A stretch of 64,000 nucleotides of DNA from Collinsella phocaeensis (GTDB lineage: Bacteria > Actinomycetota > Coriobacteriia > Coriobacteriales > Coriobacteriaceae): contig NZ_FQLR01000003.1 in assembly GCF_900119895.1 (NCBI RefSeq), forward strand, positions 292,228-356,227, in the 5' to 3' direction. Numbering within the stretch: the first letter of the stretch is position 1; each line of letters begins with the position of its first letter. A program made the position numbers and the translations under genes. This document shows positions 9,679 through 18,309 of this stretch, one piece after another. Under the pieces are notes generated by a model. That model saw nothing but the letters and a program-made list of their open reading frames with translations, searched no databases and was not told where the DNA came from.

Positions 9679-10926
9679 TCAGTAGCCGAGCGCCTGCAGG
9701 CCGAACATCACGACGGTGAGCACGGTGATCAGCGCGATCGTGCCCCAGGTGAGGACGTTCCATGCGCGACCGTTACGGTACTTGCCCATGATGTGCTTGT
9801 CCTGGGCGATGAACACCAGGAACACCAAGAGCACGGGCAGCAGAACGCCGTTGATGACCTGCGCGCTCATCATGATCTGGAACAGGTCGACGCCAGGCAT
9901 GATGACCAGCAGGGCGGACGCGACGATGACCGCGGTGATGATGCCGCGGTACACGGGCGCCTCATCCCAGCTGCGATCGGCACCGCGCTCCCACCCGAAC
10001 GCCTCGCAGATGGCACTCGAGGTCACGCCGGGCAGCACGCAGGCGGCCAAGAAGCTCGCAGCGACCAGGCCCGAGGCGAACAGGATCGTAGAGAACTCGC
10101 CGGCGATGGGCTCGAGCGCGAGCGCCGCGTCGGCCGCGTCGGCGACCTCGATGCCCGCAGGATGCAGGACGGCGCCGGTGGTCACGATGATGAACCAGGC
10201 GATGGCGCAGGCGATGATGGAGCCGGTGGCGGTATCGATGCGCTGCAGCACGATACCGTCCTCGCTGACGTTCTTGTCGACCACGTTGTTCTGCGCGAGG
10301 AAGATCATCCACGGCGCGATGGTGGTGCCGATGGTCGCGACGAGCAGCGAGACGTACTGCGGCTCGTTCACCAGACGCGGCGTGACCGTGGCCAAGGCGA
10401 CCTCGCCCCAATTGGGGCCGACGAGGAACGCCGCCACGATATAGGTGACGAACACGCAGCTCACGAGCAGCAGGATCTTCTCGATGCGGCGGAAGCTCCC
10501 GGACATGGTGAGCATCCACACGAGCAGCGCCACCAACGGGACGGACACGGTCTTGGGCACGCCGAACAGCGCCAAGCCGCTCGCGATGCCCGCGAACTCG
10601 GAGATGGTCACGGCGGTGTTCGCGATGAGCAGCGCACCCATCGCCAGGGCGCTCTTGCGCACGCCGAACTTCTCGCGAATGAGCGAGGCGAAGCCCTTGC
10701 CCGTGACGCAGCCGCAGCGCGCCGCGGTCTCCTGCACCACGATGAGCAGCAGCGCCATCACGGGCAACATCCACAGCGTGCCGTAGCCGTAGCTCGCGCC
10801 CGCGCTGGAATACGTGGCGATGCCGCCGGCGTCGTTGCCCGAGAGCGCCGCGAGCAGGCCGGGGCCCATGGCGCCCAGCACGGCGGCTACGGTAAGCTTC
10901 TGCTTGTCCTGTGTCTCCACATGCAT
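9679..10926 (-). CDS. NRAMP-related metal transporter with magnesium-type (NRMT) motifs
   Basis: This 415-residue membrane protein has about 11 hydrophobic helices and the NRAMP fold pattern (GPGLLAAL opening helix 1). The usual metal-site motif DPGN in helix 1 is replaced by D32-A-G-G35, and the helix 6 MPH motif by A204-P-W206. These two changes mark the NRMT branch of SLC11 proteins, described as Mg2+ carriers in Coriobacteriia relatives, rather than MntH-type Mn2+/Fe2+ carriers. It begins 7 bases after the stop of a PRC-MgtE_N-CBS membrane protein, so the two form an operon. ATG 10926 is the first start clear of that gene, with a weak G-rich ribosome-binding site. Substrate is inferred, not shown. 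Confidence 0.8.
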   Translation of the reverse strand: MHVETQDKQKLTVAAVLGAMGPGLLAALSGNDAGGIATYSSAGASYGYGTLWMLPVMALLLIVVQETAARCGCVTGKGFASLIREKFGVRKSALAMGALLIANTAVTISEFAGIASGLALFGVPKTVSVPLVALLVWMLTMSGSFRRIEKILLLVSCVFVTYIVAAFLVGPNWGEVALATVTPRLVNEPQYVSLLVATIGTTIAPWMIFLAQNNVVDKNVSEDGIVLQRIDTATGSIIACAIAWFIIVTTGAVLHPAGIEVADAADAALALEPIAGEFSTILFASGLVAASFLAACVLPGVTSSAICEAFGWERGADRSWDEAPVYRGIITAVIVASALLVIMPGVDLFQIMMSAQVINGVLLPVLLVFLVFIAQDKHIMGKYRNGRAWNVLTWGTIALITVLTVVMFGLQALGY

Positions 10927-10933
10927 CCCCGCC

Positions 10934-12814
10934 CTACAGCAGCGGCACGGCGCCGAGCACCGTGTACGCGAGAGCCGACAGAAGCACCGCGGCGAACGTG
11001 AGCGAGGTTCCCGAGGTCCCCCGATCGCGCTCCTCGCCCCGCACCAGGACGGCGAAGTAGGCGACGGCGCTCGCATAGGTCGCCGCGATCACGATGGCCG
11101 CGGCGCGGAAGCACGCGAGGTACGTCGAGATCGCCAGAGGATCGCCCCCGGCGAAGATGGTGGTCGCCATGAGCTCGCCGCACAGATAGACCACGGCGGC
11201 AAGCACCACGCCGATGAACGTTGACTTGAGGAAGAACCCCAGGTAGGGCTTGGACTCGTCATCGCGCTCATCGTACTCGAGGAAGGTGTTCTTCACGAAC
11301 GCCGTCATGCGCATGGCGGCGAGCAGCACCACCGGCATGATCGAGATGGGCATGAGCGCGTAGAGGCCCTCGCTGGTGATGACGCGCGAGGCGTCCATGC
11401 CGGCACCGATGGCGTCCGGGGACGTGACCGCGATCGCGGCGATGGCGCACGCGGCGATGGCCCAGACGGCGATCCAGTACTGACGCTGCGCGAACCACAC
11501 GAAGGAGTGCGCGGACTCGCCCGTGGTGGACTCACCGGTGGAGAGGCCGGCGATCTGCAGGTCCTCCTGATGCTCCTCGGCGATGACGTCCATGGCGTCA
11601 TCGAAGGTGACGATACCCAGGATGTGGCGGCTCTCGTCGCAAACGGGGATGGCGACCAGGTCGTACTTGGTCATCTCCTCGGTCACCTGCTCCTGGTCAA
11701 GGTCGGGCTCGACCCATACCACGTCGCGGTAGGCAAGATCGGACAGGCGGTCCTCGCGCTCCGCCACGATCAGGGTGCGCAGGGACAGAACGCCGGTGAG
11801 GACGCCCGCGGGATCGGTGGTATAGACGTAGTAGACGCTCTCGAAATCCTCATCGAGCTTGCGGATGGCGTCGATCGCGTCCTGCACGGTCGCGGTGGAG
11901 GGCAGCGCGACGAACTCGCTCGTCATGATGCGACCCGCGGTGTCCTCCTCGTACCCGAGCAGGTTGCGGATGGCCTTCTCCTCCTTCACGCCCATGAGGC
12001 GCAAGAGCTTCTCGGCCTTCTCGTTGCCGAGCTCCTCGATGAGCTCGACGGCGTCGTCGGGATCCATGAGGGCGAGCATCGAGGACGCGTCGCGGTCGGT
12101 CATGCCCTCGATCATCTCGGCCACGAGCTCGTCGTCGTCGAGCTCGGCGATGGCCTCGGCGGCCTGGGCGGTGTCGAGCTGGGCAAACACCTGGCTGCGC
12201 AGGCGCGGATCGAGCTGCTCGATGATGTCGGCGATATCGGCCGGGTGCAGTTCGTCGAGCGTCTTATGGGAGACGGAGAGCTTGATGTCCTGCGTGGAGC
12301 GCTCGAGCAGGTCCATATAGGACCAGGCGATGATGTCTTCGCCGAGCGGCTTGCCGATCGCCTTCGCGACGCGTTCGACGCCGTGCTCGAGCGCGGGGTG
12401 AATCGCGCGCAGCAGGCCGCGGGCGCCCACCTCGGCACCGAGCAGGCGGAGCTGCAGCCGGTTCTCCCCCGAGACGGAGAACTTGATGTCGTTCACGCGC
12501 ACGACCTTCATGCCCTGCGTGTCCACGATCTGCTTGTTCAGGATGTCGCGCGCCAGCAGCACCTCGTCGGGCTGCAGGTAGGAGAAGCGAATATCGGTAT
12601 CCGGGCAGTTGAGGTAGACGCCGGAGTCGTCGACATGGTCGACGTACTTGCGCCAGCTGATCATGAAGGGCGTCTTGCCCGGCCCCTGGAATGCCAAAGA
12701 CGTCACATGCGGGAAGACCTCGCCCGTAGCGATGCCGAAATCGTTCACGATACCGAGCTTCTCGCCGTTCACATCCAGAACGGGCAGCCTGAGCATCTCG
12801 GAAAGATAGTTCAT
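10934..12814 (-). CDS. PRC-barrel / MgtE N-terminal / CBS domain membrane protein
   Basis: This 626-residue protein begins with PRC-barrel-like segments (residues 1-160). An MgtE-type intracellular N domain follows (about 180-290, with LHPADIADIIEQLDP and repeated LDDDELVAEMIEGM-like helices). Two CBS domains come next (about 290-420), and then a C-terminal part with about five membrane segments. The membrane part does not show the canonical MgtE pore sequence. The protein therefore looks like a Mg2+-sensing regulator or a divergent transporter partnered with the adjacent NRAMP protein. ATG 12814 was chosen because AAGGAGC lies just upstream. Confidence 0.8.
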   Translation of the reverse strand: MNYLSEMLRLPVLDVNGEKLGIVNDFGIATGEVFPHVTSLAFQGPGKTPFMISWRKYVDHVDDSGVYLNCPDTDIRFSYLQPDEVLLARDILNKQIVDTQGMKVVRVNDIKFSVSGENRLQLRLLGAEVGARGLLRAIHPALEHGVERVAKAIGKPLGEDIIAWSYMDLLERSTQDIKLSVSHKTLDELHPADIADIIEQLDPRLRSQVFAQLDTAQAAEAIAELDDDELVAEMIEGMTDRDASSMLALMDPDDAVELIEELGNEKAEKLLRLMGVKEEKAIRNLLGYEEDTAGRIMTSEFVALPSTATVQDAIDAIRKLDEDFESVYYVYTTDPAGVLTGVLSLRTLIVAEREDRLSDLAYRDVVWVEPDLDQEQVTEEMTKYDLVAIPVCDESRHILGIVTFDDAMDVIAEEHQEDLQIAGLSTGESTTGESAHSFVWFAQRQYWIAVWAIAACAIAAIAVTSPDAIGAGMDASRVITSEGLYALMPISIMPVVLLAAMRMTAFVKNTFLEYDERDDESKPYLGFFLKSTFIGVVLAAVVYLCGELMATTIFAGGDPLAISTYLACFRAAAIVIAATYASAVAYFAVLVRGEERDRGTSGTSLTFAAVLLSALAYTVLGAVPLL

Positions 12815-12953
12815 GGTGCTCCTTCGCCTTTCGATGGAGGTTATGGACACGCTCGACCGCGCGCCCCGGCAAAGGAGGCTCGCAGGTCAGCAGCTACTGT
12901 GTGGTCGGGGTTTGGATTTCACCTGTCGCCCTTCTCGTGACCCTGCGTAAAAC
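12815..12953 (-). promoter_or_regulatory. Structured 5' leader of the MgtE-like/NRAMP operon (class unassigned)
   Basis: The 139 bases between an upstream terminator and the start codon can fold. A segment CGCAGG(G)TC pairs with GACCTGCG about 45 bases later, enclosing GGTGAAATCC and CCCCGACC. These words resemble conserved core pieces of cobalamin and FMN riboswitches, but neither consensus is complete, and I find no M-box core. I report a possible metabolite- or metal-sensing leader only. The rest of the 351-base gap, from 12992 to 13165, shows no gene. Confidence 0.3.
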
Positions 12954-12991
12954 AAAGAACGTCTGCCGCCCTAAAGCCGCAGACGCTCTTT
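12954..12991 (-). terminator. Intrinsic terminator after the polysaccharide deacetylase gene
   Basis: A 13-bp stem with one G-T pair (12954-12966 with 12979-12991) encloses a 12-base loop. In the minus direction it continues into TTCTTTGTTTT. It separates the deacetylase gene at 13166 from the metal-transport operon. Confidence 0.65.
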
Positions 12992-13165
12992 ACTATAGCA
13001 TCCCCTGTGCGCCCTGCACGCACGGTCGCGTAATCCCTGCGCAAAGACACGGTCAAGCCGGACGGACCGAGCCCGTCAGACCTCTTGCGAAAGCATGGCC
13101 TGCGCGACCGCACGATGACGGCGCCCGCAGGAAGACATCCCCCCATGCCGCACGGGCGCGCTCCG

Positions 13166-14680
13166 CTACGCCGCGGGCAGGACGGCGCCTTCGGGCATCT
13201 TCACCGCTCCCTCGACGACCTCGCGCGGAAACCTGCTGTCCGTGGCCATAAGCTCGGACACCGTGACCAGCTCGTAGCCCTGGGCGCGCAAGCCGTCGAT
13301 GATCGCCGGAAGCGCCTCGATATCCTGGTCGCGATTGCCGCCGCCGTCGTGCATGAGCGCGATGGCCCCGTTGTAGGCGCCGGACAGGACGCCGTCGACG
13401 ATGGCCTGCGCCCCGGGGCGCTTCCAGTCCAGCGTGTCGATGTTCCACAGCACGTTGCACGAGATGAGGTCCCCGGCGCGCGCCCACTCCACGTCCGTGA
13501 ACGCACCGTACGGCGCGCGGATCATCTGCGGACGGGACCCGACAGCCGCCTCGATCGCGTCGAAGGAAGTCGAGATCTCGGAGCGCAGCGTATCGCGATC
13601 GCAGTCGGGCAGATTCATGTGCTGATTGGTATGGCTTGCCAGCTCGTTGCCGCCGTCGAGCACCGCCTTGGCAAGGGCCGGCCGGCCGACGACCTGGGAC
13701 CCCAGGTTGAAGAAGGTCGCCTTGGCGCCCTTCTCCGCCAAGATGTCGAGGATGCGCTGCGTATAGCCGCTCGGCCCGTCGTCGAAGGTCAGGGCGATGT
13801 ACTTGCCCTCACCCTCCGGGTGCACGTTGAGCGATGACACGACCATGTTCTGCGCCGGCTCGAGCACCTCGCGGTCGACCTGCTCGCCCGAGACCTCACC
13901 GGTCCACACCGTCTTCTTGCCGGCGCGCCCCCACTGCGAGACGAACTGGATCGCCCCGCCCGCCTGCTTCTCGATCTGCGGGGCGACCTCGACGGTCTCC
14001 TCCGTATGGCCCTCTTCAACATCGGCGCCGGGGCCGACCTCGATGCTCGACCCGTCGCCGAGATGCTCGGACGTCCAGGCATCCGCCGCCACGGACCGGC
14101 CGTCGAAGGTCACCGTCGCGCGCGTTCCGCCGTCCTCGGTGATGACGTTGCCGCCGATCGAAAGCAGGTGCCCCGGGGCGACGCCGAAGTAGCCGTTGTC
14201 CTCCAAGAAGCTGTCGAGCGGCGTGCCGATGCGGACGCTCGTGCTCGCTCCATTCACCGTGACCTGGACATCTCGCCAGAAGAACGCGTACCCCGCGCCA
14301 AGGCCGAAAACGAGCAGGAAGCCGAAAGCGATCAGCGCTGCGCGCAGGCCCGAAGCCGAGGTACGGTGACGGGGAGCCGACTGCCCGACCGCAGCCGGGC
14401 GTGCAACCCGAACGCGGACGGGCTGCTTGGCGGGATGCGCGCCCGAAGGCCCGCCCTGCACCGCCCGTGCGTGCGGTTTCGCGCCCGGACGCGCACCGGA
14501 CGCGCCGTTCGGGCGAGCCGCCGTCTTCCGGGGCACGCTCCGCTGCCGCCGATCGGAAGGCTCCGTCTTGTGCGTCCCCGCAGAGTCCGAAGGCCGAGAG
14601 CCGCTCGCGCGCCGCTCCGGACGCGCGCCCGAGGGCGCCGTCCCCCCATCGTTCGATTCATCCACCATTCGCTGCACCAA
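13166..14680 (-). CDS. Membrane-anchored polysaccharide deacetylase (NodB domain)
   Basis: This is a 504-residue type II membrane protein: a basic, Pro/Ala-rich cytoplasmic tail (1-112), a single membrane helix (about 113-134), a small beta-rich extracellular domain (136-285) and a C-terminal NodB domain. All metal and catalytic residues are present: TFDDGPS with D300/D301, SHTNQH with H350 and H354, RAPYG with R388, and LMHDGGG. It should remove N-acetyl groups from peptidoglycan or another wall polymer outside the membrane. The TTG start at 14680 has GGAAG upstream; ATG 14668 is an alternative. It lies directly downstream of a related but degenerate paralogue. Confidence 0.85.
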   Translation of the reverse strand: MVQRMVDESNDGGTAPSGARPERRASGSRPSDSAGTHKTEPSDRRQRSVPRKTAARPNGASGARPGAKPHARAVQGGPSGAHPAKQPVRVRVARPAAVGQSAPRHRTSASGLRAALIAFGFLLVFGLGAGYAFFWRDVQVTVNGASTSVRIGTPLDSFLEDNGYFGVAPGHLLSIGGNVITEDGGTRATVTFDGRSVAADAWTSEHLGDGSSIEVGPGADVEEGHTEETVEVAPQIEKQAGGAIQFVSQWGRAGKKTVWTGEVSGEQVDREVLEPAQNMVVSSLNVHPEGEGKYIALTFDDGPSGYTQRILDILAEKGAKATFFNLGSQVVGRPALAKAVLDGGNELASHTNQHMNLPDCDRDTLRSEISTSFDAIEAAVGSRPQMIRAPYGAFTDVEWARAGDLISCNVLWNIDTLDWKRPGAQAIVDGVLSGAYNGAIALMHDGGGNRDQDIEALPAIIDGLRAQGYELVTVSELMATDSRFPREVVEGAVKMPEGAVLPAA

Positions 14681-14802
14681 CCCGTTCTTCCAACGCGCAT
14701 GCGGCGCGCATCGCGTCGAGCTGAATCTACCAACTTCGCCCGGCCTCGAATCCGACGGTCGGCACTATGACTGAACCGTCATGTGATGCCGGGTGCCACC
14801 GG

Positions 14803-16197
14803 CTATTCCCCGGCATCGTCCCCGTCGCTCGCGAGCTCCGGAAGCACGGCCCCATCGGGCATCTTGACCTTCGAAAGGCTGACCTCTTCCGCAAGGTCGG
14901 GATCGCTTGCGACCAGCTCTCCCACCGAGACCACGCGGTACCCCTCTTCCCTCAACCGACTCAAAAGCTCGGGCAATGCGGAAAGCGCCTGCTCGCCCAC
15001 CGCGTCGCTGTCGGTCAGAAGGATGACGTCCCCGTTGCCCACTGAGCCCATGACGTTTTCGACCACGGTGTCGGCGCCTTGGAGCTGGTAGTCGCCCGAA
15101 TCGATGTTCCACGTCACCACGGCGCTCACCAGATCCATGGCCTCGGCCCAATCGGTGTCGGAAAACAGCCCGAACGGCGGGCGAAGCAACGCGGTTGCGG
15201 AGCCGGACACCTCCTTGACCGTGCTGAAGCCCTTCTCGATCTGATCGCGCAACGAGGAGCCCGCGAGCTCGGTCATATCCGTATCGGCGTACCCGTTCGC
15301 GCCGAGCTCGAAACCGGCCTCGGCGATCGCAGCGACCGCGTCCTCGTGTCCTGCGACATGGTCGCCCTGCACGAAGAACGTCGCGCCCGCCCCCGCTTTG
15401 CGCAGAATGTCGACGATGCGCTTCGTGTACGTGCTCGGCGCCTCATCGAAGGTGAGCGCGACGACCTTGCCGTCCTCAGGATTCACGTTGGATGCGCGCA
15501 CGACGCAATCCTGAACCTCGGTCACCACGCCGCGGTCCTGCGTCTTGCCCGAGACCTTGCCGACCCAGATCTCCGAACGCCCGGGAACGCCCCAGGTCTC
15601 CACGTATTTGATCGGGCCGGAGCCCTTTACGGTCAGGGTCGGGGCGATCTCGGTCGCCTGCACCTCGTGCTCTTCGTAGATGTCGCCGCCCGCACCGATC
15701 TCCAGCTTCTCGCCGCCGAGAAGTTCGGTCGAGGCAAGGTCGCCCTCCGAGACGCTCTTGCCGTCCAGCTTCACGGAATACCGCTCGCCGCCGCGCTTCT
15801 CGAGCACGGAGTCATCGACTGCCAACAGGTCGCCGGCACGATAGTCGAGCTCTTGATCGGCGATGAGCTGCTCGACCGTGGCATGGATGCGCACCGAGAC
15901 CTCGGAGCCGTTGAGCTCGACGGTCACGCTGCGGTTGATGTACCACACGACGCTCGCAAGAAAGAGCAGCAGCGCGCACCCCACGGCGATCATCGCGTAG
16001 GGCCGACGCGAATCGCGCCGGCGGGGAGCGCGGTTCGGGCGCCCGGGCATCCTGCGGCCGAAGCCTTGGGAGTGACGCAGGTACTGCACGCCCGGCCTGT
16101 GCACGCGCCGACGCTGCGCCGAGGGCAGATGCGTCGTGTCGCGGCGGCAGTGCGGCTTGTTGGGTTTTGGCGTAAAGGAGGTGGTGTAGTTCAGCAA
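14803..16197 (-). CDS. Degenerate polysaccharide deacetylase-like protein (likely catalytically dead)
   Basis: This 464-residue paralogue of the next gene downstream has the same layout: basic tail, one membrane helix at about 67-86, beta-rich middle domain and NodB fold. The catalytic site is altered: TFDEAPS replaces TFDDGPS (D252 to E-type change), and ELGANGYAD stands where the active paralogue has ELASHTNQH, so both metal His are lost (N301, D305). The HDGG motif is replaced by TDSD. It is therefore probably a binding or regulatory pseudoenzyme. The TTG at 16197 was preferred because AAGGGAG lies five to nine bases upstream; a TTG at 16221 is also open. Confidence 0.75.
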   Translation of the reverse strand: MLNYTTSFTPKPNKPHCRRDTTHLPSAQRRRVHRPGVQYLRHSQGFGRRMPGRPNRAPRRRDSRRPYAMIAVGCALLLFLASVVWYINRSVTVELNGSEVSVRIHATVEQLIADQELDYRAGDLLAVDDSVLEKRGGERYSVKLDGKSVSEGDLASTELLGGEKLEIGAGGDIYEEHEVQATEIAPTLTVKGSGPIKYVETWGVPGRSEIWVGKVSGKTQDRGVVTEVQDCVVRASNVNPEDGKVVALTFDEAPSTYTKRIVDILRKAGAGATFFVQGDHVAGHEDAVAAIAEAGFELGANGYADTDMTELAGSSLRDQIEKGFSTVKEVSGSATALLRPPFGLFSDTDWAEAMDLVSAVVTWNIDSGDYQLQGADTVVENVMGSVGNGDVILLTDSDAVGEQALSALPELLSRLREEGYRVVSVGELVASDPDLAEEVSLSKVKMPDGAVLPELASDGDDAGE

Positions 16198-16246
16198 TGG
16201 GTCTCCCTTGATCCGGAACAATCACCCGGCTAGGGAGACTGTACCA

Positions 16247-17014
16247 TCACTTCTTCTTGCGCACCGAGGCGGACTTCGCCGTGCCGGCGGCTTTGCGGTA
16301 TTCGCTCGCGAACGACTTGAACATGCCCTTGGTCTTGCCGAGCTGCCTACCGAGCGCGCGGGAGCCCTTGTCGAGGGCCTTCGAGCCCTTGTCGTCAAGA
16401 ACCGCCGCGCCCTTCTTGACCTTCTCGGTGGCGACGACGGTCACCTCCGCGGCTTTGGCGGCGGCTCCGCCCGTGAACTGCAGCCCTTTCGTCTCGTCCG
16501 AGACAACCATCGCGCCGTTGCGGTAGCCGCGCAAATACGCCACGGGCATCTCGAGATTGCCCACCAGCGCCGAGCTGGCGCTGCTCGCCGTGAGCACGAA
16601 ATGGTCGACCGCTCCGGTCTTGCCGTTGAACGAGGCGTCGACGCACCAGCCGATCTTTTCGCCCGACTCGGTGAGCACGTCCATGCCCGTCCAGATGAGG
16701 CAGCGGTCGAGGTCGATGCCGAGGCGCTTCGCCGCGGGCGCGTCGAAGTTCTCGCGGACGTCCGTCACCGCGAACGTCCCTTCGTAGACCGTGAGGGCGT
16801 CGAGGGCGACGAACCGGTCCTTCTGCTTGATCATACCGGCGACGTCGGGAAGCTTGACCATGAAGCCCACGACACGCGTCCCATCGGGGATGAAGACAGG
16901 GAAGTGCACCCTACCGAGGCGCTTGGGCTCTCGCGGGGCGCCGTCCTTGTCGACCGCCTTGTCCTTGGCGGGCGCGCGGTATACCCGCACGCCCATGAGA
17001 TCCCGTGCGAGCAT
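16247..17014 (-). CDS. PRC-barrel domain protein
   Basis: This 255-residue soluble protein contains two PRC-barrel-like halves. The first covers roughly residues 1-90 (KRLGRVHFPVFIPDG then VVGFMVKLPDV) and the second about 100-185 (GMDVLTESGEKIGWCVDASF, then AVDHFVLT). A lysine-rich tail ends in VRKKK. PRC barrels bind partner proteins or RNA and are found in ribosome maturation and photosynthetic proteins; the role here is unknown. The start codon immediately follows the stop of the YtxH gene, so the two are co-transcribed. Confidence 0.6.
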   Translation of the reverse strand: MLARDLMGVRVYRAPAKDKAVDKDGAPREPKRLGRVHFPVFIPDGTRVVGFMVKLPDVAGMIKQKDRFVALDALTVYEGTFAVTDVRENFDAPAAKRLGIDLDRCLIWTGMDVLTESGEKIGWCVDASFNGKTGAVDHFVLTASSASSALVGNLEMPVAYLRGYRNGAMVVSDETKGLQFTGGAAAKAAEVTVVATEKVKKGAAVLDDKGSKALDKGSRALGRQLGKTKGMFKSFASEYRKAAGTAKSASVRKKK

Positions 17015-17386
17015 CTAGGCCTCGGGAGCTGCCTCGGGGGCGACGGACTCGACCACGACGTCGGCGGCGGGGGTGACCGAGCCGGTGGCGATGGCGTCGT
17101 TCAGCTGCTCGCGCAGCTGGTCCATGCGCTCGCGGGCCAGATCGACCTTGGCGCGGAGCTCGTCGGTCTTGGCGTCCATCATCGGGCCGAAATCGCTCGC
17201 GGCGGCGCGGGCCTGGTCGACCCCCTGCTCGTACATGTCGCGGGCGGAATCCCAGGCGTCATTGGCCATATCCGCGGCCATGGCGCGGGTCTCGGCGCCG
17301 GAGCGCGGGGCCACCAGGATGCCGATGATCGTGCCTGCGGCTGCACCGAGCGCGGCACCTGCGACGAAACTGAATCCCTTGCCCAT
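17015..17386 (-). CDS. YtxH domain (general stress type) protein
   Basis: This small 123-residue protein has one N-terminal glycine-rich membrane helix (residues 5-26, GAALGAAAGTIIGILVAP, followed by RSGAETR). That is the hallmark of YtxH/GvpP-like proteins. A charged helical region suited to coiled-coil formation extends to about residue 100. In other Gram-positives these are envelope stress proteins. A strong ribosome-binding site AAGGAGG precedes the start. It heads a two-gene unit with the PRC-barrel protein. Confidence 0.75.
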   Translation of the reverse strand: MGKGFSFVAGAALGAAAGTIIGILVAPRSGAETRAMAADMANDAWDSARDMYEQGVDQARAAASDFGPMMDAKTDELRAKVDLARERMDQLREQLNDAIATGSVTPAADVVVESVAPEAAPEA

Positions 17387-17502
17387 ACTGCTCCTCCTTG
17401 AGAGTCTTGGTACGCATAAGTTGGTTCATTATACCCACCGTGGCGCACGGGCGCACCGCGGGGCGAAAAGGCCGGCCGCCGCAGACGCGCGGCCCGCCCG
17501 GG

Positions 17503-18240
17503 CTAATCGGAGATGGCCTCCATCCGCACGGTCGCATCCGGATCGAGTGAAGCCGGCTCGAATGCGGCCTGCACGCCCTCGGCGGCCGCTCCCCCAAACA
17601 CGGGAGCGACGTCCGCGACGCGCTTCGCGGGAGGATTGCCCGGCAGCGGGGCGCGCGGGCGGACTCCCTCGGTGTCGATGCGCGCGGACGGCTCGAATGC
17701 CGGCTCGACCTGATCGACGGCCTGCTCGGGCGCATCGGTGGCAACGGGGGCCTCCTCGCCCTCTCCGCGCAAGGTGAGCACGAGATGGCGCAGGGCGGTA
17801 ACGGTGCCGGGGAAATCAGGCGCCGGTGCGTCGGCGTGCAGATAGGCCCAATCCATCATGAACGCGGCAGAGGAAAGCGCCCCCACGGTCAGCGCGTCAT
17901 CGGGACAGGAGAGCTCGATGTCGAAGAGCCGCTCGTCGCCGGGAACGGAACGGGTTCGCCCGCACGTAACGTCATCGGCCAGGCCGGTCTCGTTCATGAT
18001 CTCGACGGAAAGGTGCTCCAGCAGATGGGCGAGCTCCGTGTCGCTCATGCATTCCTGGAAACGCGAGCCGGCGTCGCCCAGGCACAGGTGGTCCGCGATG
18101 GCGGGGGCCAGGTAATAGACGCGCGCGGTCGCCTCGATGTCCTCAGAGGTCCGCACGGGCATATTCGGGTTGACCAGGACGCGAGCGCGCAGCTTGTCGG
18201 CCCCGATCGAGATTTTCATGATATTGAACAGCTCTGCCAT
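17503..18240 (-). CDS. Protein of unknown function with a cyanophycin-synthetase-N-like segment
   Basis: No firm family is recognised in this 245-residue soluble protein. Residues 60-95 read ELAHLLEHLSVEIMNETG, which resembles the HLIEHLALELQ segment in the N-terminal domain of cyanophycin synthetases. The neighbouring ARVLVNPNMPVRTSEDI and LFDIELSCPDDAL segments would fit the same domain. No ATP-grasp or Mur-ligase domain follows; the last 80 residues are Pro/Ala/Glu-rich and probably disordered. AGGAGTG precedes the start. It lies between a CorC-type gene and the YtxH gene on the same strand. Confidence 0.45.
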   Translation of the reverse strand: MAELFNIMKISIGADKLRARVLVNPNMPVRTSEDIEATARVYYLAPAIADHLCLGDAGSRFQECMSDTELAHLLEHLSVEIMNETGLADDVTCGRTRSVPGDERLFDIELSCPDDALTVGALSSAAFMMDWAYLHADAPAPDFPGTVTALRHLVLTLRGEGEEAPVATDAPEQAVDQVEPAFEPSARIDTEGVRPRAPLPGNPPAKRVADVAPVFGGAAAEGVQAAFEPASLDPDATVRMEAISD

Positions 18241-18309
18241 GTCACTCCTATCTTCACGGCACGGGCGCCGTCTCGCGGCGAAACGCCTGCGGGCGGCGAC
18301 GAGGGCGCG

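Noticed and set aside
9571..11001. Long plus-strand ORF across the NRAMP gene
   Set aside because: Composition is His/Arg/Asp-biased low-complexity typical of an antisense frame; the minus strand encodes a clear NRAMP protein.
12815..12953. M-box, cobalamin or FMN riboswitch assignment
   Set aside because: Only fragments of the cobalamin or FMN core are present and the M-box core is missing, so no class was named.
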